DNA of 54,842 nt from Thermovibrio sp. (GTDB taxonomy: Bacteria; Aquificota; Desulfurobacteriia; Desulfurobacteriales; Desulfurobacteriaceae). This document shows positions 36,441 through 46,592 of this stretch, piece after piece (position 1 is the first letter of the stretch; each line of letters starts with the position of its first letter). Position numbers and translations under genes: made by a program. The notes under the pieces were generated by a model. That model did not search any database. It worked only from the letters and a program-made list of their open reading frames with translations, and had not been told where the DNA came from. The stretch is from contig QOAO01000012.1 of NCBI GenBank assembly GCA_003978105.1, forward strand, positions 1 to 54,842, written 5' to 3'.

Positions 36441-37517
36441 TCACTCCTTAAATCCTGTTGGGTAAGAGCCTAAAATCTTGAAGAAGCTACACCCTCTCTC
36501 AAGCTCAGAGAGTGCCTTGGAAACCCTTTCCTCCTTCCTATGTCCCTCAATGTCAACAAAGAATACGTACTCCCAAGGCTTCTTCTTTGTAGGTCTTGAC
36601 TCTATTTTGGAGAGATTCACATCGTAAATGGCAAAAGGTTGAAGGGCTTTGAAGAGAGCTCCAGCCTCGTGCCTTGTGCTGAACATAACGGAGGTTTTGT
36701 CCCTACCTGAAGGAAATTCTGAATCATTCTTTCCTATTATTAAGAACCTCGTGAAGTTCTTGGAGAGCTCCTGAATGTTCTTTGCAAGTATGTTGAGGTC
36801 GTAAAGGAGAGCAGCAGCCTCACTTGCGATCGCAGCCGAACCAGGTTCTCTACTTGCAATCTCCGCAGCCCTTGCTGTACTAGAAACCTCCTCAACTTCA
36901 ACGTGAGGTAAGTTTTCCGAAAGCCACTTTCTCGACTGGGCTATTGCATGCCTGTGGGAATAGACCTTCTTTATCCTGTCTAAACTTCCCTCCTTGCTCA
37001 TAAGGTGAAGGTTAACTGGAACAAAGACCTCACCGCTTATCTTTAAATCGGTCTCCAAGAACATATCTATTGTGTAGTTAACGATTCCCTCTATGGAGTT
37101 TTCAATCGGAACAACTCCGTAATCTACTCTGCTCTTTTCAACTTCATTAAAAACATCGTCTATTGAATCCTTAGGTCTCAAGTCAGATGAGGTTCCAAAG
37201 TGCCTTAGAGCTGCCAGATGGGTAAACGTTGCCTGTGGACCCAGAAATGCAACTTTTGTAGGCTCTTCAAGAGCTCTACAGGCAGATATTATCTCTCTGA
37301 AGATTGCCCTTATGCTCTCTGGAGGAAGTGGTCCTTGATTTAGCTCCTCTAACTTTGAGAGTATCTTAGCCTCTCTCCCAGGAACGTAAAAGGGAAGTCC
37401 CTTTTCCCTCTTTATTTCTCCAACCTTTTGGGCAATTTTTGCTCTCCTGTTTAAAAGGGTTAGAATTTCCCTGTCTATCCTGTCTATTTCTTCTCGGAGC
37501 TCTGAGAGATTTTCCAT
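36441..37517 (-). CDS. pheA: Bifunctional chorismate mutase/prephenate dehydratase
   Basis: 358 residues. An AroQ-type chorismate mutase (1-90; ELREEIDRIDREILTLLNRRAKIAQ) is followed by prephenate dehydratase (from VAFLGPQATFTHLAALRHFG, with GVVPIENSIEGIVNYT and the catalytic NFTRFLIIG) and a C-terminal ACT domain (KTSVMFSTRHEAGALFKAL, SRPTKKKPWEYVFFVDIEGH), which should give Phe feedback inhibition. ATG 37517 follows GAGGTAGAGG. It is the first gene of the long minus-strand run leading into pel. Confidence 0.96.
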   Translation of the reverse strand: MENLSELREEIDRIDREILTLLNRRAKIAQKVGEIKREKGLPFYVPGREAKILSKLEELNQGPLPPESIRAIFREIISACRALEEPTKVAFLGPQATFTHLAALRHFGTSSDLRPKDSIDDVFNEVEKSRVDYGVVPIENSIEGIVNYTIDMFLETDLKISGEVFVPVNLHLMSKEGSLDRIKKVYSHRHAIAQSRKWLSENLPHVEVEEVSSTARAAEIASREPGSAAIASEAAALLYDLNILAKNIQELSKNFTRFLIIGKNDSEFPSGRDKTSVMFSTRHEAGALFKALQPFAIYDVNLSKIESRPTKKKPWEYVFFVDIEGHRKEERVSKALSELERGCSFFKILGSYPTGFKE

Positions 37518-37551
37518 ACCTCTACCTCGTTAGAAAGTACATAGCTAATGA

Positions 37552-37557
37552 ATTATA
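37552..37557 (-). promoter_or_regulatory. Probable -10 box upstream of pheA
   Basis: A perfect TATAAT on the minus strand about 35 nt before the pheA start, in the only substantial gap (82 nt) before the pheA-hisB-pel run. No convincing -35 box is seen. It is the likeliest promoter for the whole run, pel genes included. Confidence 0.4.
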
Positions 37558-37599
37558 CCTATATTATTAGGCCATAGAGATTCTATTCGGGAGGAAGGA

Positions 37600-37788
37600 A
37601 TGCCGATTTATGAGTTTAAGTGTCAGGAGTGTGGAGAGGAGTTTGAAAAGTTTGTAATTTCAGCTTCTCAGGTTAGTCAGGTGAAGTGTCCAAAGTGTGG
37701 AAGCGAAAAGGTTGTTAAGAAAATTTCTGCCTGTGCCATTGGAGGAAGCGATTCAGGTTCATCCGGTACTTGTACATCCTTTGGCTGA
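37600..37788 (+). CDS. FmdB-family zinc-ribbon protein
   Basis: 62 residues: MPIYEFKCQECGEEFE, VKCPKCGSEKVVKKIS, then a Gly/Ser-rich tail ending CTSFG. The CxxC...CxxC ribbon and PIYEFxC start define the FmdB/CxxC_CXXC_SSSS family, often called a putative regulator without proof. GGGAGGAAG precedes the ATG. A single-gene unit converging on the trmD group. Confidence 0.88.
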   Translation: MPIYEFKCQECGEEFEKFVISASQVSQVKCPKCGSEKVVKKISACAIGGSDSGSSGTCTSFG

Positions 37789-37793
37789 GGAAT

Positions 37794-38036
37794 CTAAAGG
37801 CGGGAGTTTCCCGCCAAATCAATTTCCCTTCCGCACACTACTACCTTTCCCCACTCGTTAACAATCATGTTGAAGGTTAGACCAACTCCCATCTCCTTTA
37901 AGGAAACAGCTATTCCTGTTGCTAGTTCCAAAACTGTTTCTTCTTCACTCAAAGCTTTAAATCTGTTGCAGGTCTCCTCATCAACCTCCCAGGATGCTAC
38001 CTCGTTTCCAGCCTTATCAAATATTTCAATCTTCAT
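37794..38036 (-). CDS. Conserved-looking hypothetical protein, 80 residues
   Basis: Not recognised. The protein starts [21 protein letters not shown] and has an acidic helical middle and a [12 protein letters not shown] strand; it is soluble, with no signal or membrane segment. It overlaps the trmD end by 11 nt and so is translated after it. A GGCGGGA/TCCCGCC hairpin (37799-37815) lies in its last codons and may serve as a partial terminator. Confidence 0.65.
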   Translation of the reverse strand: MKIEIFDKAGNEVASWEVDEETCNRFKALSEEETVLELATGIAVSLKEMGVGLTFNMIVNEWGKVVVCGREIDLAGNSRL

Positions 38037-38778
38037 TCTTCCGCCCCTTAAGTTTTTTAATAATCTCTAATTCTTCCTTTGAGAGTTTTCCTTCCCTCAT
38101 TAACTTTTCAATCAGTTCCGGTTTTCTCTCAAGGGTTCTCCTTAAACTCTGTTCCTTTCTCCAGAGCTCTATTTTCCTATGATGGCCTGAGAGTAAAACG
38201 TCGGGAACCTTCATTCCCCTAAACTCTGAAGGACGGGTGTAGTTCGGATATCCAAGAAGTCCTCTATCCATGAATGAATCTGCACTTAAACTCTCCCTAT
38301 TTCCCAAAACCCCTGGAATCAGCCTGATTACAGCGTCCATTATCACCATAGATGGGAGTTCCCCTCCCGTCAGAACGTAATCCCCTATTGAGACTTCCCT
38401 GTCAACAATAGACTTAACCCTCTCGTCAACTCCTTCGTACCTCCCACATATTATCATTAGCCTCCTCTTTTTGGAGAGCTCCAAGGCCATATCCTGGTTG
38501 AAAACCTCACCCCAGGGCTCTGTTAGAATGACAAATGGCTTTTCCCCCTCCTTAGTTAGTTCATCGTAAGCTCTAAAGATTGGTTCTGGCTTAAGAACCA
38601 TTCCGGGGCCACCACCGTAAGGGACATCATCAACGACTCTGTGTTTGTCAAGGGCATAGTCTCTAATGTTGACTACGTTGACATTAACCTTTTTAGACTT
38701 TACAGCCCTACCGATAACCCCCTCCCTCAGAAAGCAGTCAAAAAGGCCTGGAAGAACGGTTAAAACGTCTATCCTCAA
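38026..38778 (-). CDS. trmD: tRNA (guanosine-37-N1)-methyltransferase
   Basis: SPOUT methyltransferase making m1G37. Motifs: [16 protein letters not shown] at the start, [49 protein letters not shown] (trefoil-knot SAM site) and the C-terminal [16 protein letters not shown]. 250 residues. It directly follows rimM, the usual rpsP-rimM-trmD-rplS neighbourhood, but rplS is not here. Confidence 0.97.
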   Translation of the reverse strand: MRIDVLTVLPGLFDCFLREGVIGRAVKSKKVNVNVVNIRDYALDKHRVVDDVPYGGGPGMVLKPEPIFRAYDELTKEGEKPFVILTEPWGEVFNQDMALELSKKRRLMIICGRYEGVDERVKSIVDREVSIGDYVLTGGELPSMVIMDAVIRLIPGVLGNRESLSADSFMDRGLLGYPNYTRPSEFRGMKVPDVLLSGHHRKIELWRKEQSLRRTLERKPELIEKLMREGKLSKEELEIIKKLKGRKNED

Positions 38779-39351
38779 CTAATCCTCCATCCCCTCAATG
38801 AGGGACACAACTATCCTTCCGCTGTTCAGGTCAACCTTTTTAACAAACTGGTCTATAAATGGTATGAGAATTTCCTTTCCAGATTCAGATTCTACCTCTA
38901 GAATGTGACTTGCAGGTTGCTCCATTATTGACTTAACCTTTCCTATCTCCCTTCCATTCTCATCAAAAACTTTTAAGCCGATTAACTGGTGGTAGTAGAA
39001 CTCCCCTTCCCCTAAGGGAACCTGTTCGTCCTTTCCTATGTATATTTCTCCTCCCATCCTCTCCTCGGCAGAACTCCTATCGTTAATCCCCTTAAACTTA
39101 ACCAGGAAAATCTCCTTGTAGGGTTTAACGTATTCAACCTCCAATCTTTCCTTCTTCGTTCCCCTGTAGAGTGAAACTTCCGGCGTTTTCTCAATCTGCC
39201 TCTCGAAGACGTCAGATTCCGACCTTACCTTTAAATCTCCCTTTAGACCATGGACACCAACTACTTTACCTATCATAATCTCGTTTGAGTGATCAAAGAA
39301 ACGCCTCTTCCTCCTCTCTAAAATTGCCCTAACGCTCCTCTTCTTTCTCAT
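38779..39351 (-). CDS. rimM: 16S rRNA processing protein RimM
   Basis: Assembly factor for the 30S head that binds S19. The RimM N-domain is IGKVVGVHGLKGDLKV and the C-terminal PRC barrel includes FYYHQLIGLKVFDENG, IMEQPASHILEV and IPFIDQFVKKVDL. Start choice is uncertain. ATG 39351 has a GAGGAGAG site, though this falls in the Glu/Arg-rich end of ruvX, and adds about 25 very basic residues (RKKRSVRAILERRKRRFF). ATG 39276 gives the classical 165-residue protein but has a poor site. Confidence 0.9.
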   Translation of the reverse strand: MRKKRSVRAILERRKRRFFDHSNEIMIGKVVGVHGLKGDLKVRSESDVFERQIEKTPEVSLYRGTKKERLEVEYVKPYKEIFLVKFKGINDRSSAEERMGGEIYIGKDEQVPLGEGEFYYHQLIGLKVFDENGREIGKVKSIMEQPASHILEVESESGKEILIPFIDQFVKKVDLNSGRIVVSLIEGMED

Positions 39352-39766
39352 CTCTCCTCTCCTCAAGCCACTCCCTTAGTATTAAAGCAGCAGCCACATC
39401 GTCAACTGCTTCTCTCTTTTTTCCTAAGCTTTTCAGGAGCTCCTCAGCTTCCAGTGTAGAGTATGACTCATCAAAAAGGTGAAACCTCACTCTAACTCCT
39501 CTCTCACTGAGGAAATTTTTAAACTTATCCACAAACCTTTCAATCTTCTCCCCTATCTTTGTCTTTTTTCCTTCCCTGTTTATAGGAATTCCAACAACAA
39601 CGTCGGAAACTCCTTTTTCCTCAACAATGCCAAGGAGTTCCTCGAAAGTTTCCCTGTTACTTCTCCTAAAAATAACCCTGTAGGGGTAGGATGTAAGCAT
39701 CAAAGGGTCCGAAAGGGCAACACCTATTTTCTTAAATCCCACATCCAAGGCCATTGCTCTCTTCAT
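39329..39766 (-). CDS. ruvX: Putative pre-16S rRNA nuclease / Holliday junction resolvase-like RuvX (YqgF)
   Basis: 145 residues with RNase H-like fold: ALDVGFKKIGVALSDP at the start (first catalytic Asp), DVVVGIPINREGKKT, and FDESYSTLEAEELL followed by VDDVAAALILREWL (further acidic residues). ATG 39766 follows AAAGGG. The tail is strongly charged (EERRDEKEEER), and rimM may start inside it. Confidence 0.92.
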   Translation of the reverse strand: MKRAMALDVGFKKIGVALSDPLMLTSYPYRVIFRRSNRETFEELLGIVEEKGVSDVVVGIPINREGKKTKIGEKIERFVDKFKNFLSERGVRVRFHLFDESYSTLEAEELLKSLGKKREAVDDVAAALILREWLEERRDEKEEER

Positions 39767-39767
39767 A

Positions 39768-39974
39768 TCAACCCTTTGAAGTTGCTACAACTATCTTTAC
39801 CCTTTCCCCATTCGAAACGTAGTCGTCATCACATAGGAGCTCCTTTCCCCTAACAACAACGGCAGTCTCAGGATAAATCCTCAGACTCTCCAAGAGTTTA
39901 TCCACCCTTACCTTTTTTCCTTTTATCTCCACTTCCCTTTCATTTCCTTCAATTTCAACTAAAATTTTTCCCAA
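39768..39974 (-). CDS. Ubiquitin-like MoaD/ThiS-family protein without terminal Gly-Gly
   Basis: 68 residues: ILVEIEGNEREVEIKGKKVR, then KLLESLRIYPETAVVVRGKELLCDDDYVSNGERVKIV, a beta-grasp pattern close to the MoaD/ThiS and archaeal SAMP-like families. The end is VATSKG, a single glycine, so thiocarboxylate carriage is doubtful unless the protein is processed. It is one base from ruvX. Tail end and start (ATG 39974 with CCGGAGG in the opposite direction) show a short divergent gap with the next gene. Confidence 0.7.
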   Translation of the reverse strand: MGKILVEIEGNEREVEIKGKKVRVDKLLESLRIYPETAVVVRGKELLCDDDYVSNGERVKIVVATSKG

Positions 39975-39993
39975 AACAACCTCCGGAGGAAAG

Positions 39994-40317
39994 TTGAAAG
40001 TTTACTTAGACGACTGGAGAAATCCTCCATCATCAGATTATATACTGGTTAGGAGAGTGGACAAGCTCAAGAAAATTGTTAAGAAGTACGGAAGGGAGAT
40101 AGATGTTCTTGACCTTGACAACTACTTAGAGGAGTACTCTAAGTTCGGAGGGAACGGAATAGACTTTATCAGGTGGTTGGAGGAAGCAGTCTATACGGGG
40201 GAAGTTGAACTCAAACCTAATGTTAAAATAGTTTCCCACTCCTCAGACCCCTACATGAGGCGCTTGATTGAGGAGATTGGAGAAAATATAAAAGCATATT
40301 TAAGGAGTAGGAGATGA
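39994..40317 (+). CDS. Small cREC-like (cyclic-phosphate processing receiver) domain protein
   Basis: 107 residues: MKVYLDDWRNPPSSDYILVRRVDKL, then DVLDLDNYLEE, GNGIDFIRWLEEAV and VKIVSHSSDPYMRRLIEEI. The (V/I)YLDDxRxPP start, an LDLD motif and the SHSSDP strand match the cREC group, receiver-like domains linked to cyclic nucleotide or phosphate signalling. TTG 39994 follows GGAGGA. It overlaps gatC by 4 nt, so it is co-translated with the amidotransferase genes. Function unknown. Confidence 0.6.
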   Translation: MKVYLDDWRNPPSSDYILVRRVDKLKKIVKKYGREIDVLDLDNYLEEYSKFGGNGIDFIRWLEEAVYTGEVELKPNVKIVSHSSDPYMRRLIEEIGENIKAYLRSRR

Positions 40318-40604
40318 AACTGAGCCGTGAGGAAGTTCTACACATTGCAAAACTTGCAAGGGTAGAGTTAAGGGAAGAGGAGATTGAAAAGTTCAGAGAA
40401 CAGCTCTCAGAAATTTTAAACTTTGTGGAAAAGCTGAACGAACTTAACACAGAGGGAATAGACCCCAAATTCTCAGTTATTCCCCCCGAGAACGTTCTAA
40501 GGGAAGACGTTCCTGGAATTAGCCTTCCAAGGGAGAAGACTTTTATGAATGCTCCAGAGACAGACGGTGAGTACTATATAGTTCCGAAAGTAGTTAAAAA
40601 ATAG
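40314..40604 (+). CDS. gatC: Asp-tRNA(Asn)/Glu-tRNA(Gln) amidotransferase subunit C
   Basis: 96 residues with the GatC belt pattern: SREEVLHIAKLARVELREEE, LSEILNFVEKLNELNTEGI, then LREDVPG and the C-terminal FMNAPETDGEYYIVPKVVK. It wraps GatA and GatB. It starts in an ATGA overlap with the cREC-like gene; gatA follows after 9 nt. gatB is not in the window. Confidence 0.96.
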   Translation: MKLSREEVLHIAKLARVELREEEIEKFREQLSEILNFVEKLNELNTEGIDPKFSVIPPENVLREDVPGISLPREKTFMNAPETDGEYYIVPKVVKK

Positions 40605-40613
40605 GAGGTAGAA

Positions 40614-42077
40614 ATGGAGATTTTGAATAGGAGTTTGAGGGAGCTCCACTCTCTAATTAAGAAAAAGGAAGTAAAGCCTTCTGAAATTGTTGAAAGGGTT
40701 TTAGAAAGGATAGAGGAGACCGAACCGAAGCTCAATGCCTACATCACCGTAACTGATGAAAAGGCAAGAAGAAAGGCAAAAGTTGCCGATGAGGAGTTAA
40801 CAAAGCTTTCTGAAGATGAGGTTCCTGAGCTTTTTGGAATTCCCATCTCGATAAAAGACAACATAAACGTAGAAAATGTGAGGATGACCTGCGCCTCAAA
40901 AGTTTTAGAAAACTTTGTATCTCCCTACGATGCAACAGTGGTAAGGAGACTGAGGGAGAAGGGAGCAATTTTTGTGGGTAAAAACAACTTGGACGAGTTT
41001 GCAATGGGTTCATCGACGGAGACCTCATACTTCGGACCGACAAAAAACCCTTGGGATTTGGAGAGGGTTCCCGGAGGTTCATCGGGAGGTTCCGCCACAG
41101 CAGTTGCAGCCCGCTCTGCACTTGCCTCATTAGGTTCTGATACTGGAGGTTCAATAAGACAGCCCGCAGCTTTCTGTGGAGTTGTAGGATTAAAGCCAAC
41201 CTACGGAAGGGTTTCTCGTTACGGACTAACTGCTTTTGCCTCCTCCTTAGACCAGATAGGCCCTATAACGAAAAGTGTTGAGGATGCAGCTTATCTCCTC
41301 AATGTAATTTCTGGACAGGACTCTAAGGACGCTACAAGTGCAAAGGTTCCAGTTCCAAATTTTTTGGAGGCCTTAAATGGGGAAGTAAAGGGCTTAAAGG
41401 CCGGAGTTCCAAAGGAGTACTTCATAGAGGGAATAGACCCACAGGTTAAGGAGAGTGTTTTAAATACCGTAAATCTCTTGGAGAAATTGGGAGTTGAAGT
41501 TAAAGAGGTTTCCCTTCCTAACACGAAGTATGCGGTTGAGACGTACTACATAATAGCTCCTGCCGAGGCTTCCTCAAACCTTGGAAGGTACGACGGAGTT
41601 AGATACACGTTTAGAGCTGAAAACTACAAGGACCTCATCGACATGTACTGTAAGACAAGGGCTGTAGGGTTTGGTGATGAGGTTAAAAGGCGTATTATGA
41701 TTGGAACCTACACTTTGAGTGCAGGATACTACGATGCTTACTACCTAAAGGCCCAGAAGGTCAGAACGCTCATTTATCAGGGATTCCAAAATGCTTTCAG
41801 TGAAGTGGATTTTCTCGTAACCCCCGTGACGCCAGAAACTGCGTTTAAAATTGGAGAGAAAACGGACGACCCGATAAAGATGTACCTTTCGGACATCTTT
41901 ACAATTGCTGTAAACCTTGCAGGACTTCCGGCCATTTCCATACCCTGCGGATTTGACGGTAAGGGACTTCCCATCGGTGTTCAACTGATAGGAAAGGCCT
42001 TTGACGAAGGAACAATACTGAAAGTTGCTGACGTTCTAGAGAAGGAACTGAAGATAGAGAGATTACCAGCTCTATAA
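40614..42077 (+). CDS. gatA: Asp-tRNA(Asn)/Glu-tRNA(Gln) amidotransferase subunit A
   Basis: Amidase that frees ammonia from glutamine for transamidation of mischarged Glu-tRNA(Gln) and Asp-tRNA(Asn). The amidase-signature triad is complete: Lys81 (SIKDN), Ser156 (PGGSSGGS) and Ser180 (DTGGSIRQP). 487 residues, normal. TAGGAGGT precedes ATG 40614. The presence of GatCA implies indirect Gln-tRNA (and perhaps Asn-tRNA) formation in this organism. Confidence 0.97.
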   Translation: MEILNRSLRELHSLIKKKEVKPSEIVERVLERIEETEPKLNAYITVTDEKARRKAKVADEELTKLSEDEVPELFGIPISIKDNINVENVRMTCASKVLENFVSPYDATVVRRLREKGAIFVGKNNLDEFAMGSSTETSYFGPTKNPWDLERVPGGSSGGSATAVAARSALASLGSDTGGSIRQPAAFCGVVGLKPTYGRVSRYGLTAFASSLDQIGPITKSVEDAAYLLNVISGQDSKDATSAKVPVPNFLEALNGEVKGLKAGVPKEYFIEGIDPQVKESVLNTVNLLEKLGVEVKEVSLPNTKYAVETYYIIAPAEASSNLGRYDGVRYTFRAENYKDLIDMYCKTRAVGFGDEVKRRIMIGTYTLSAGYYDAYYLKAQKVRTLIYQGFQNAFSEVDFLVTPVTPETAFKIGEKTDDPIKMYLSDIFTIAVNLAGLPAISIPCGFDGKGLPIGVQLIGKAFDEGTILKVADVLEKELKIERLPAL

Positions 42078-42080
42078 TAA

Positions 42081-42106
42081 AAAAGCCCCCTTTAAAGGGG
42101 GCTTTT
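42081..42106. terminator. Bidirectional intrinsic terminator between gatA and rpoC
   Basis: A 26-nt palindrome AAAAGCCCCCTTT/AAAGGGGGCTTTT. The GC core flanked by A on one side and T on the other can end both the gatA transcript and the rpoC transcript, which converge here. Confidence 0.88.
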
Positions 42107-42125
42107 GAATAAATCTTCAAATCAA

Positions 42126-45100
42126 CTATTCGGCTTTTTCAGAACCTTCACAGTAGTCCCAAGTAACCCTTCTGTACTCCTTCCTACCCGTTCCGGCAGG
42201 AATGAGCCTTCCGATTATTACGTTCTCCTTGAGACCCCTCAAGTAGTCTCTTTTACCTGCAATGGCGGCTTCAGAGAGAACCCTCGTTGTTTCCTGGAAC
42301 GAAGCAGCAGAGATGAAGGACTCTGTTGAGAGAGCAGCCTTTGTAATTCCTGTAAGAACAGGCCTTGCCTTTGGAGGTCTCTTTCCTTCCTTAAACAGCT
42401 TCTCTCTAACCTTTTCAAACTCTTCCCTATCAACAACTTCCTCAACTAAGAAGTTGGAATCTCCAGAGTCCTCAATTCTAACCTTTGATAGCATCTTTCT
42501 AATGATTACCTCAAAGTGCTTATCGTTGATGTCAACTCCCTGAGCACGGTAGACAGACTGAACCTCGTCAAGGAGGAATCTTGCAACAGCCCTCTCTCCA
42601 AGGATACTGAGAATATCGTGTGGATTGAGCTGTCCATCCGTTAGAGGTTCTCCGGCCCTAACGAAGTCACCGGTTCTAACGTATACGTACTTACCCTTTG
42701 GAACTTCGTACTCCCTCTTAACTCCCGTTTCAGGATCAACAATCGTAATTACTATTTTGTTCTTCTCCGTCTCAACGTAGACCTTACCGCTTATCTCGGC
42801 TAGTATGGCTGAATCCTTTGGTCTCCTTGCCTCAAAGAGTTCTGCAACCCTCGGAAGACCTCCTGTAATGTCCTTAGTTCCTCCAATCTTTCTCGGAAGC
42901 CTTGCAAGTTGGGTACCAACCTTAACCTTTTCGCCCTTATCAACCATTATTCTTGCACCGACGGGAAGTGGGTAGAAGTCAACTACGTTTCCTTCATCGT
43001 CAAGGAGCTCTATCGTAGGCTCGTAGGGAAGAGTCCTGTACTCAAGGATAACGGGCTCTGTCTCAGAAACAGTAACTCCGGGAATGATGTCCTTGTACTT
43101 AACAGTTCCGCTCCTTAGAGCGAGAATTGGAATGGCGTGTGGGTCCCACTCTGCAAGAATCTGACCCTTTTGAACCTTATCTCCATCCTTGACCCTTAAG
43201 ACTGCGGCGTAAGGAATGTCGTACCTCTCCAAGTGCTTACCCGTTTTCTCATCAACTATTGCAATCTTTCCGGCCCTGTTTATAACGATTTCCCTTCCTT
43301 CCTCATCCGTAATTACGTTTACGTCAAAAATCCTGACGATACCGCCGTGCTTAGCACTGTACTCTGAAGCCTCAGCTCCGCGCATAGCAATACCACCGAT
43401 GTGGAACGTACGCATCGTCAGCTGCGTTCCCGGCTCTCCGATGGACTGAGCAGCAATAATTCCGACTGCCTCTCCCAACTGAACGGGCCTCTGTCTTGCC
43501 ATGTCCCTTCCGTAACACTTGGCACATACTCCAAAGGGAGCTCTACAGGTCAACACCGAGCGAATTTTTACCTTATCTATACCTAAGTCCTCTATCCTCT
43601 GGGCAGCCTCATCAGAAATTTCCTCATTTCTCCTAACTAAAACCTCTCCCGTAACCGGGTCGACAATGTCCTCTGCAGCAACTCTTCCCGCTATTCTCTT
43701 AGATAGCGGAATGACAACCTCTCCAGCCTCTATGAGTGCAGAGACTTCAATTCCGTCCTCACACCCGCAGTCCTCCATCGTTACGAGAACGTCCTGAGCA
43801 ACATCTGCAAGCCTACGTGTTAGGTAACCTGCATCTGCAGTTTTGAGAGCTGTATCTGCAAGACCCTTCCTTGCACCGTGGGTTGAGATAAAGTACTCAA
43901 GAACTGTAAGTCCCTCACGGAAGTTGGAGATAATCGGAGTCTCAATAATTTCACCGGAAGGTTTAGCCATAAGACCTCTCATACCTGCAAGCTGGCGAAT
44001 CTGCGTTTGGCTACCACGAGCTCCAGATGTAAGCATCATGAACACTGGATTGAATGTTCCATCGTCTGGAAGTCTTCCTCTACCGTCAAGGTCGTGGCTC
44101 TTCATGTAGTCCATCATGTCCTTTGTCAGCTGCTCGGTGACCCTTGTCCATATATCAACAATTTTGTTGTACCTTTCGTCCTTTGAGAGGAGTCCCTTTC
44201 TGTACCCCTCCTCTATCTCTGCAACCTCTCTTTTGGCCTTTTCAATGAGCTCCTTCTTTGTAGGTGGAATGTGGAGGTCGTTGATTCCAATTGATAGACC
44301 GCCAAGTGTAGCCTGAATGAATCCTGCTTCCTTCAACCTGTCCAACATGTCAACGGTAACTTCGTTTCCAAACCTCTTGTGAATATCGGCAATCAGCTCT
44401 GCAACTGCCTTCTTCGTCATTACCTTGTTGACAAACGGATAGTTCTCAGGCAGTAGAGTGTTGAACTTTACCCTTCCTGCTGTTGTAGTAACTACTTCCT
44501 CCTTTCCACTTTCTGTCTTATTTGAAGGAACCCTTACCTTGATTCTTGAGTGGAGCTCCACCTCTCCTAAATCCAAGGCCTTCAGTACCTGTTCAAAGTC
44601 TGGGAACGCTTTTCCTTCTCCCTTGGCTCCAGGCTTTTCAAGCGTCATGTAGTAGAGGCCTAAAACCATGTCCTGGGATGGAACGGCAAGGGGCTTTCCG
44701 TGGGCAGGAGAGAGGATATTTTGAGTTGAAAGCATCAAAGCGTAAGCCTCAAGTTGTGCCTCAAGGGAGAGTGGAACGTGAACCGCCATCTGGTCGCCGT
44801 CAAAGTCTGCGTTGAAGGCGGTACAGACGAGGGGGTGGAGCTGTATAGCCTTACCTTCAACCAAAACAGGTTCGAAAGCCTGAATAGAAACCCTGTGGAG
44901 TGTAGGTGCCCTGTTAAGGAGAACCGGATGTTCCTTAATAACCTCCTCTAAGCACTCCCAAACCTCAGGTTCCTGGTTTTCAACCATCTTCTTGGCCTGT
45001 TTTACAGTGTTAGCGTATCCCTTTTCCTCAAGTCGCCTGTAAACGAAGGGTTTAAAGAGCTCAAGGGCCATTATCTTTGGAAGACCGCACTGGTGCATCT

Positions 45101-46541
45101 GGAGCTCCGGCCCCACAACGATAACGGCACGGCCTGAATAGTCAACACGCTTACCTAAGAGGTTCTGTCTGAACCTTCCTTGCTTACCCCTTAAGACGTC
45201 AGAGAGTGACTTTAGAGGATGTCCCTTTGATGACTTAACGGGTCTTCCCCTTCTTCCGTTGTCTATAAGCGTATCTACAGCTTCCTGGAGCATTCTCTTT
45301 TCGTTCCTAACGATAATGTCGGGAGCATCCAACTCTATTAACCTTTTAAGTCTGTTGTTCCTGTTTATTACGCGCCTGTAGAGGTCGTTGAGGTCTGAAG
45401 TTGCAAACTTTCCTCCTTCGAGGGGAACGAGTGGACGGAGCTCTGGTGGAAGAACGGGAAGAACCTCAAGAACCATCCATTCGGGCTTGTTGTTTGAGTT
45501 GAGGAAGGACTCAACTATCTTCAACCTTCTAACCAACTTTTTGAGCTTGGCCTCTGTAGTGTCCTTCCTCGTTGCCCTCCTTATCTCCTCCTTTAAGAGC
45601 TCCTTACTCTGAATTTTTCCCTGTTCAACTAAGAAATCAACGTACCACTCTAAGGCCTTTCCACCCTTTTCGACCTCTAAGTTAACCTTATCCCTGAGTT
45701 CCTTGTAGTGGGAGTACTCGATAATCTGTCCCTTCTCAAGGTTTGAGTCTCCAGGGTCTGTAACTACAACAAGGACGTTCTTAACAATTCCAACAATCGT
45801 ATCCTCAGAAAGCCCCGTATAGTAGGAGAGTGTATCTACTGCTGCTTTAAATACGTTAGGAAGCCTCTTCTGAAGGTCGGCGTTAATTGAGGATATCTCC
45901 CCAGAGTACATTCTGATTTCTTCTCTCAGTTCCTCCGCAAGCTCCTCTAAGTTAACCCTTCTAAGGGCTTCTTTTATTCCCTCTGCACCGATTCCAACCT
46001 CAAAGGCATCCTCTCCTAACTCCTCAACCTTCTCCCTGTACTCCTCTTCCGTTAGAAGTTGGAACTTTTCAAGTCCCGTCTCCTCCTCATCTCCGGGGTC
46101 GAGGACGATGTAACTTTCAAAGTAGACAACTCTCTCTACCTCACGGACGGAAAGCCCTAAGAGAGCTCCAATTTTACTTGGAACGGACTTTACGTACCAG
46201 ATGTGGGTACATGGAGCGGCAAGCTCTATGTGGCCAAACCTTCTCCTCCTTTCCTTGGAGAGGGTCACCTCTACACCACATCTATCACAGATAACTCCTG
46301 CGTACTTAGAACCCCTGTACTTTCCACAGAGACACTCCCAGTCCCTTACGGGACCAAAGATTCTTGCACAGAAGAGACCGTCCCTTTCAGGATTGAGGGT
46401 TCTATAGTTAAGGGTCTCTGGGAGCTTTACCTCACCGTGAGACCATGCTCTAATCTGCTCAGGGGAAGCAAGACCTATCTCAACTGCATCAAAGTCAAAG
46501 GTTTTTGGTTCTTCAGAGAAGACAATCTCTCTCTTACTCAC
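42126..46541 (-). CDS. rpoC: DNA-directed RNA polymerase subunit beta'
   Basis: 1471 residues. N-terminal zinc finger CLCGKYRG...CDRCGVEV, lid/rudder regions, the catalytic [16 protein letters not shown] (about 577-584), bridge helix [26 protein letters not shown], the second zinc site [13 protein letters not shown] and trigger-loop region [19 protein letters not shown]. The catalytic motif lies about 115 residues later than in E. coli because of an extra charged helical segment around 160-300, as in other deep-branching thermophiles. It follows rpoB after 51 nt containing a hairpin. Confidence 0.98.
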   Translation of the reverse strand: MSKREIVFSEEPKTFDFDAVEIGLASPEQIRAWSHGEVKLPETLNYRTLNPERDGLFCARIFGPVRDWECLCGKYRGSKYAGVICDRCGVEVTLSKERRRRFGHIELAAPCTHIWYVKSVPSKIGALLGLSVREVERVVYFESYIVLDPGDEEETGLEKFQLLTEEEYREKVEELGEDAFEVGIGAEGIKEALRRVNLEELAEELREEIRMYSGEISSINADLQKRLPNVFKAAVDTLSYYTGLSEDTIVGIVKNVLVVVTDPGDSNLEKGQIIEYSHYKELRDKVNLEVEKGGKALEWYVDFLVEQGKIQSKELLKEEIRRATRKDTTEAKLKKLVRRLKIVESFLNSNNKPEWMVLEVLPVLPPELRPLVPLEGGKFATSDLNDLYRRVINRNNRLKRLIELDAPDIIVRNEKRMLQEAVDTLIDNGRRGRPVKSSKGHPLKSLSDVLRGKQGRFRQNLLGKRVDYSGRAVIVVGPELQMHQCGLPKIMALELFKPFVYRRLEEKGYANTVKQAKKMVENQEPEVWECLEEVIKEHPVLLNRAPTLHRVSIQAFEPVLVEGKAIQLHPLVCTAFNADFDGDQMAVHVPLSLEAQLEAYALMLSTQNILSPAHGKPLAVPSQDMVLGLYYMTLEKPGAKGEGKAFPDFEQVLKALDLGEVELHSRIKVRVPSNKTESGKEEVVTTTAGRVKFNTLLPENYPFVNKVMTKKAVAELIADIHKRFGNEVTVDMLDRLKEAGFIQATLGGLSIGINDLHIPPTKKELIEKAKREVAEIEEGYRKGLLSKDERYNKIVDIWTRVTEQLTKDMMDYMKSHDLDGRGRLPDDGTFNPVFMMLTSGARGSQTQIRQLAGMRGLMAKPSGEIIETPIISNFREGLTVLEYFISTHGARKGLADTALKTADAGYLTRRLADVAQDVLVTMEDCGCEDGIEVSALIEAGEVVIPLSKRIAGRVAAEDIVDPVTGEVLVRRNEEISDEAAQRIEDLGIDKVKIRSVLTCRAPFGVCAKCYGRDMARQRPVQLGEAVGIIAAQSIGEPGTQLTMRTFHIGGIAMRGAEASEYSAKHGGIVRIFDVNVITDEEGREIVINRAGKIAIVDEKTGKHLERYDIPYAAVLRVKDGDKVQKGQILAEWDPHAIPILALRSGTVKYKDIIPGVTVSETEPVILEYRTLPYEPTIELLDDEGNVVDFYPLPVGARIMVDKGEKVKVGTQLARLPRKIGGTKDITGGLPRVAELFEARRPKDSAILAEISGKVYVETEKNKIVITIVDPETGVKREYEVPKGKYVYVRTGDFVRAGEPLTDGQLNPHDILSILGERAVARFLLDEVQSVYRAQGVDINDKHFEVIIRKMLSKVRIEDSGDSNFLVEEVVDREEFEKVREKLFKEGKRPPKARPVLTGITKAALSTESFISAASFQETTRVLSEAAIAGKRDYLRGLKENVIIGRLIPAGTGRKEYRRVTWDYCEGSEKAE

Positions 46542-46567
46542 TATGGATTCCTCCTAAAGGGGTTTAG

Positions 46568-46587
46568 GGAGGAGGCAGGGCTCCTCC
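46568..46587 (-). promoter_or_regulatory. Hairpin in the rpoB-rpoC spacer
   Basis: GGAGGAG and CTCCTCC with a 6-nt loop lie between the rpoB stop and the rpoC ribosome binding site (TAGGAGGAA). No T tract follows, so it is more likely a processing or translation-control hairpin than a terminator. It also pairs a Shine-Dalgarno-like GGAGGAG. Confidence 0.4.
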
Positions 46588-46592
46588 AAAAT

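Noticed and set aside
37786..37797. Possible Sec codon at the end of the FmdB-like gene (TGA GGA ATC TAA)
   Set aside because: Only two more codons would be added, there is no GGUC-looped hairpin at the right distance, and the family normally ends about here.
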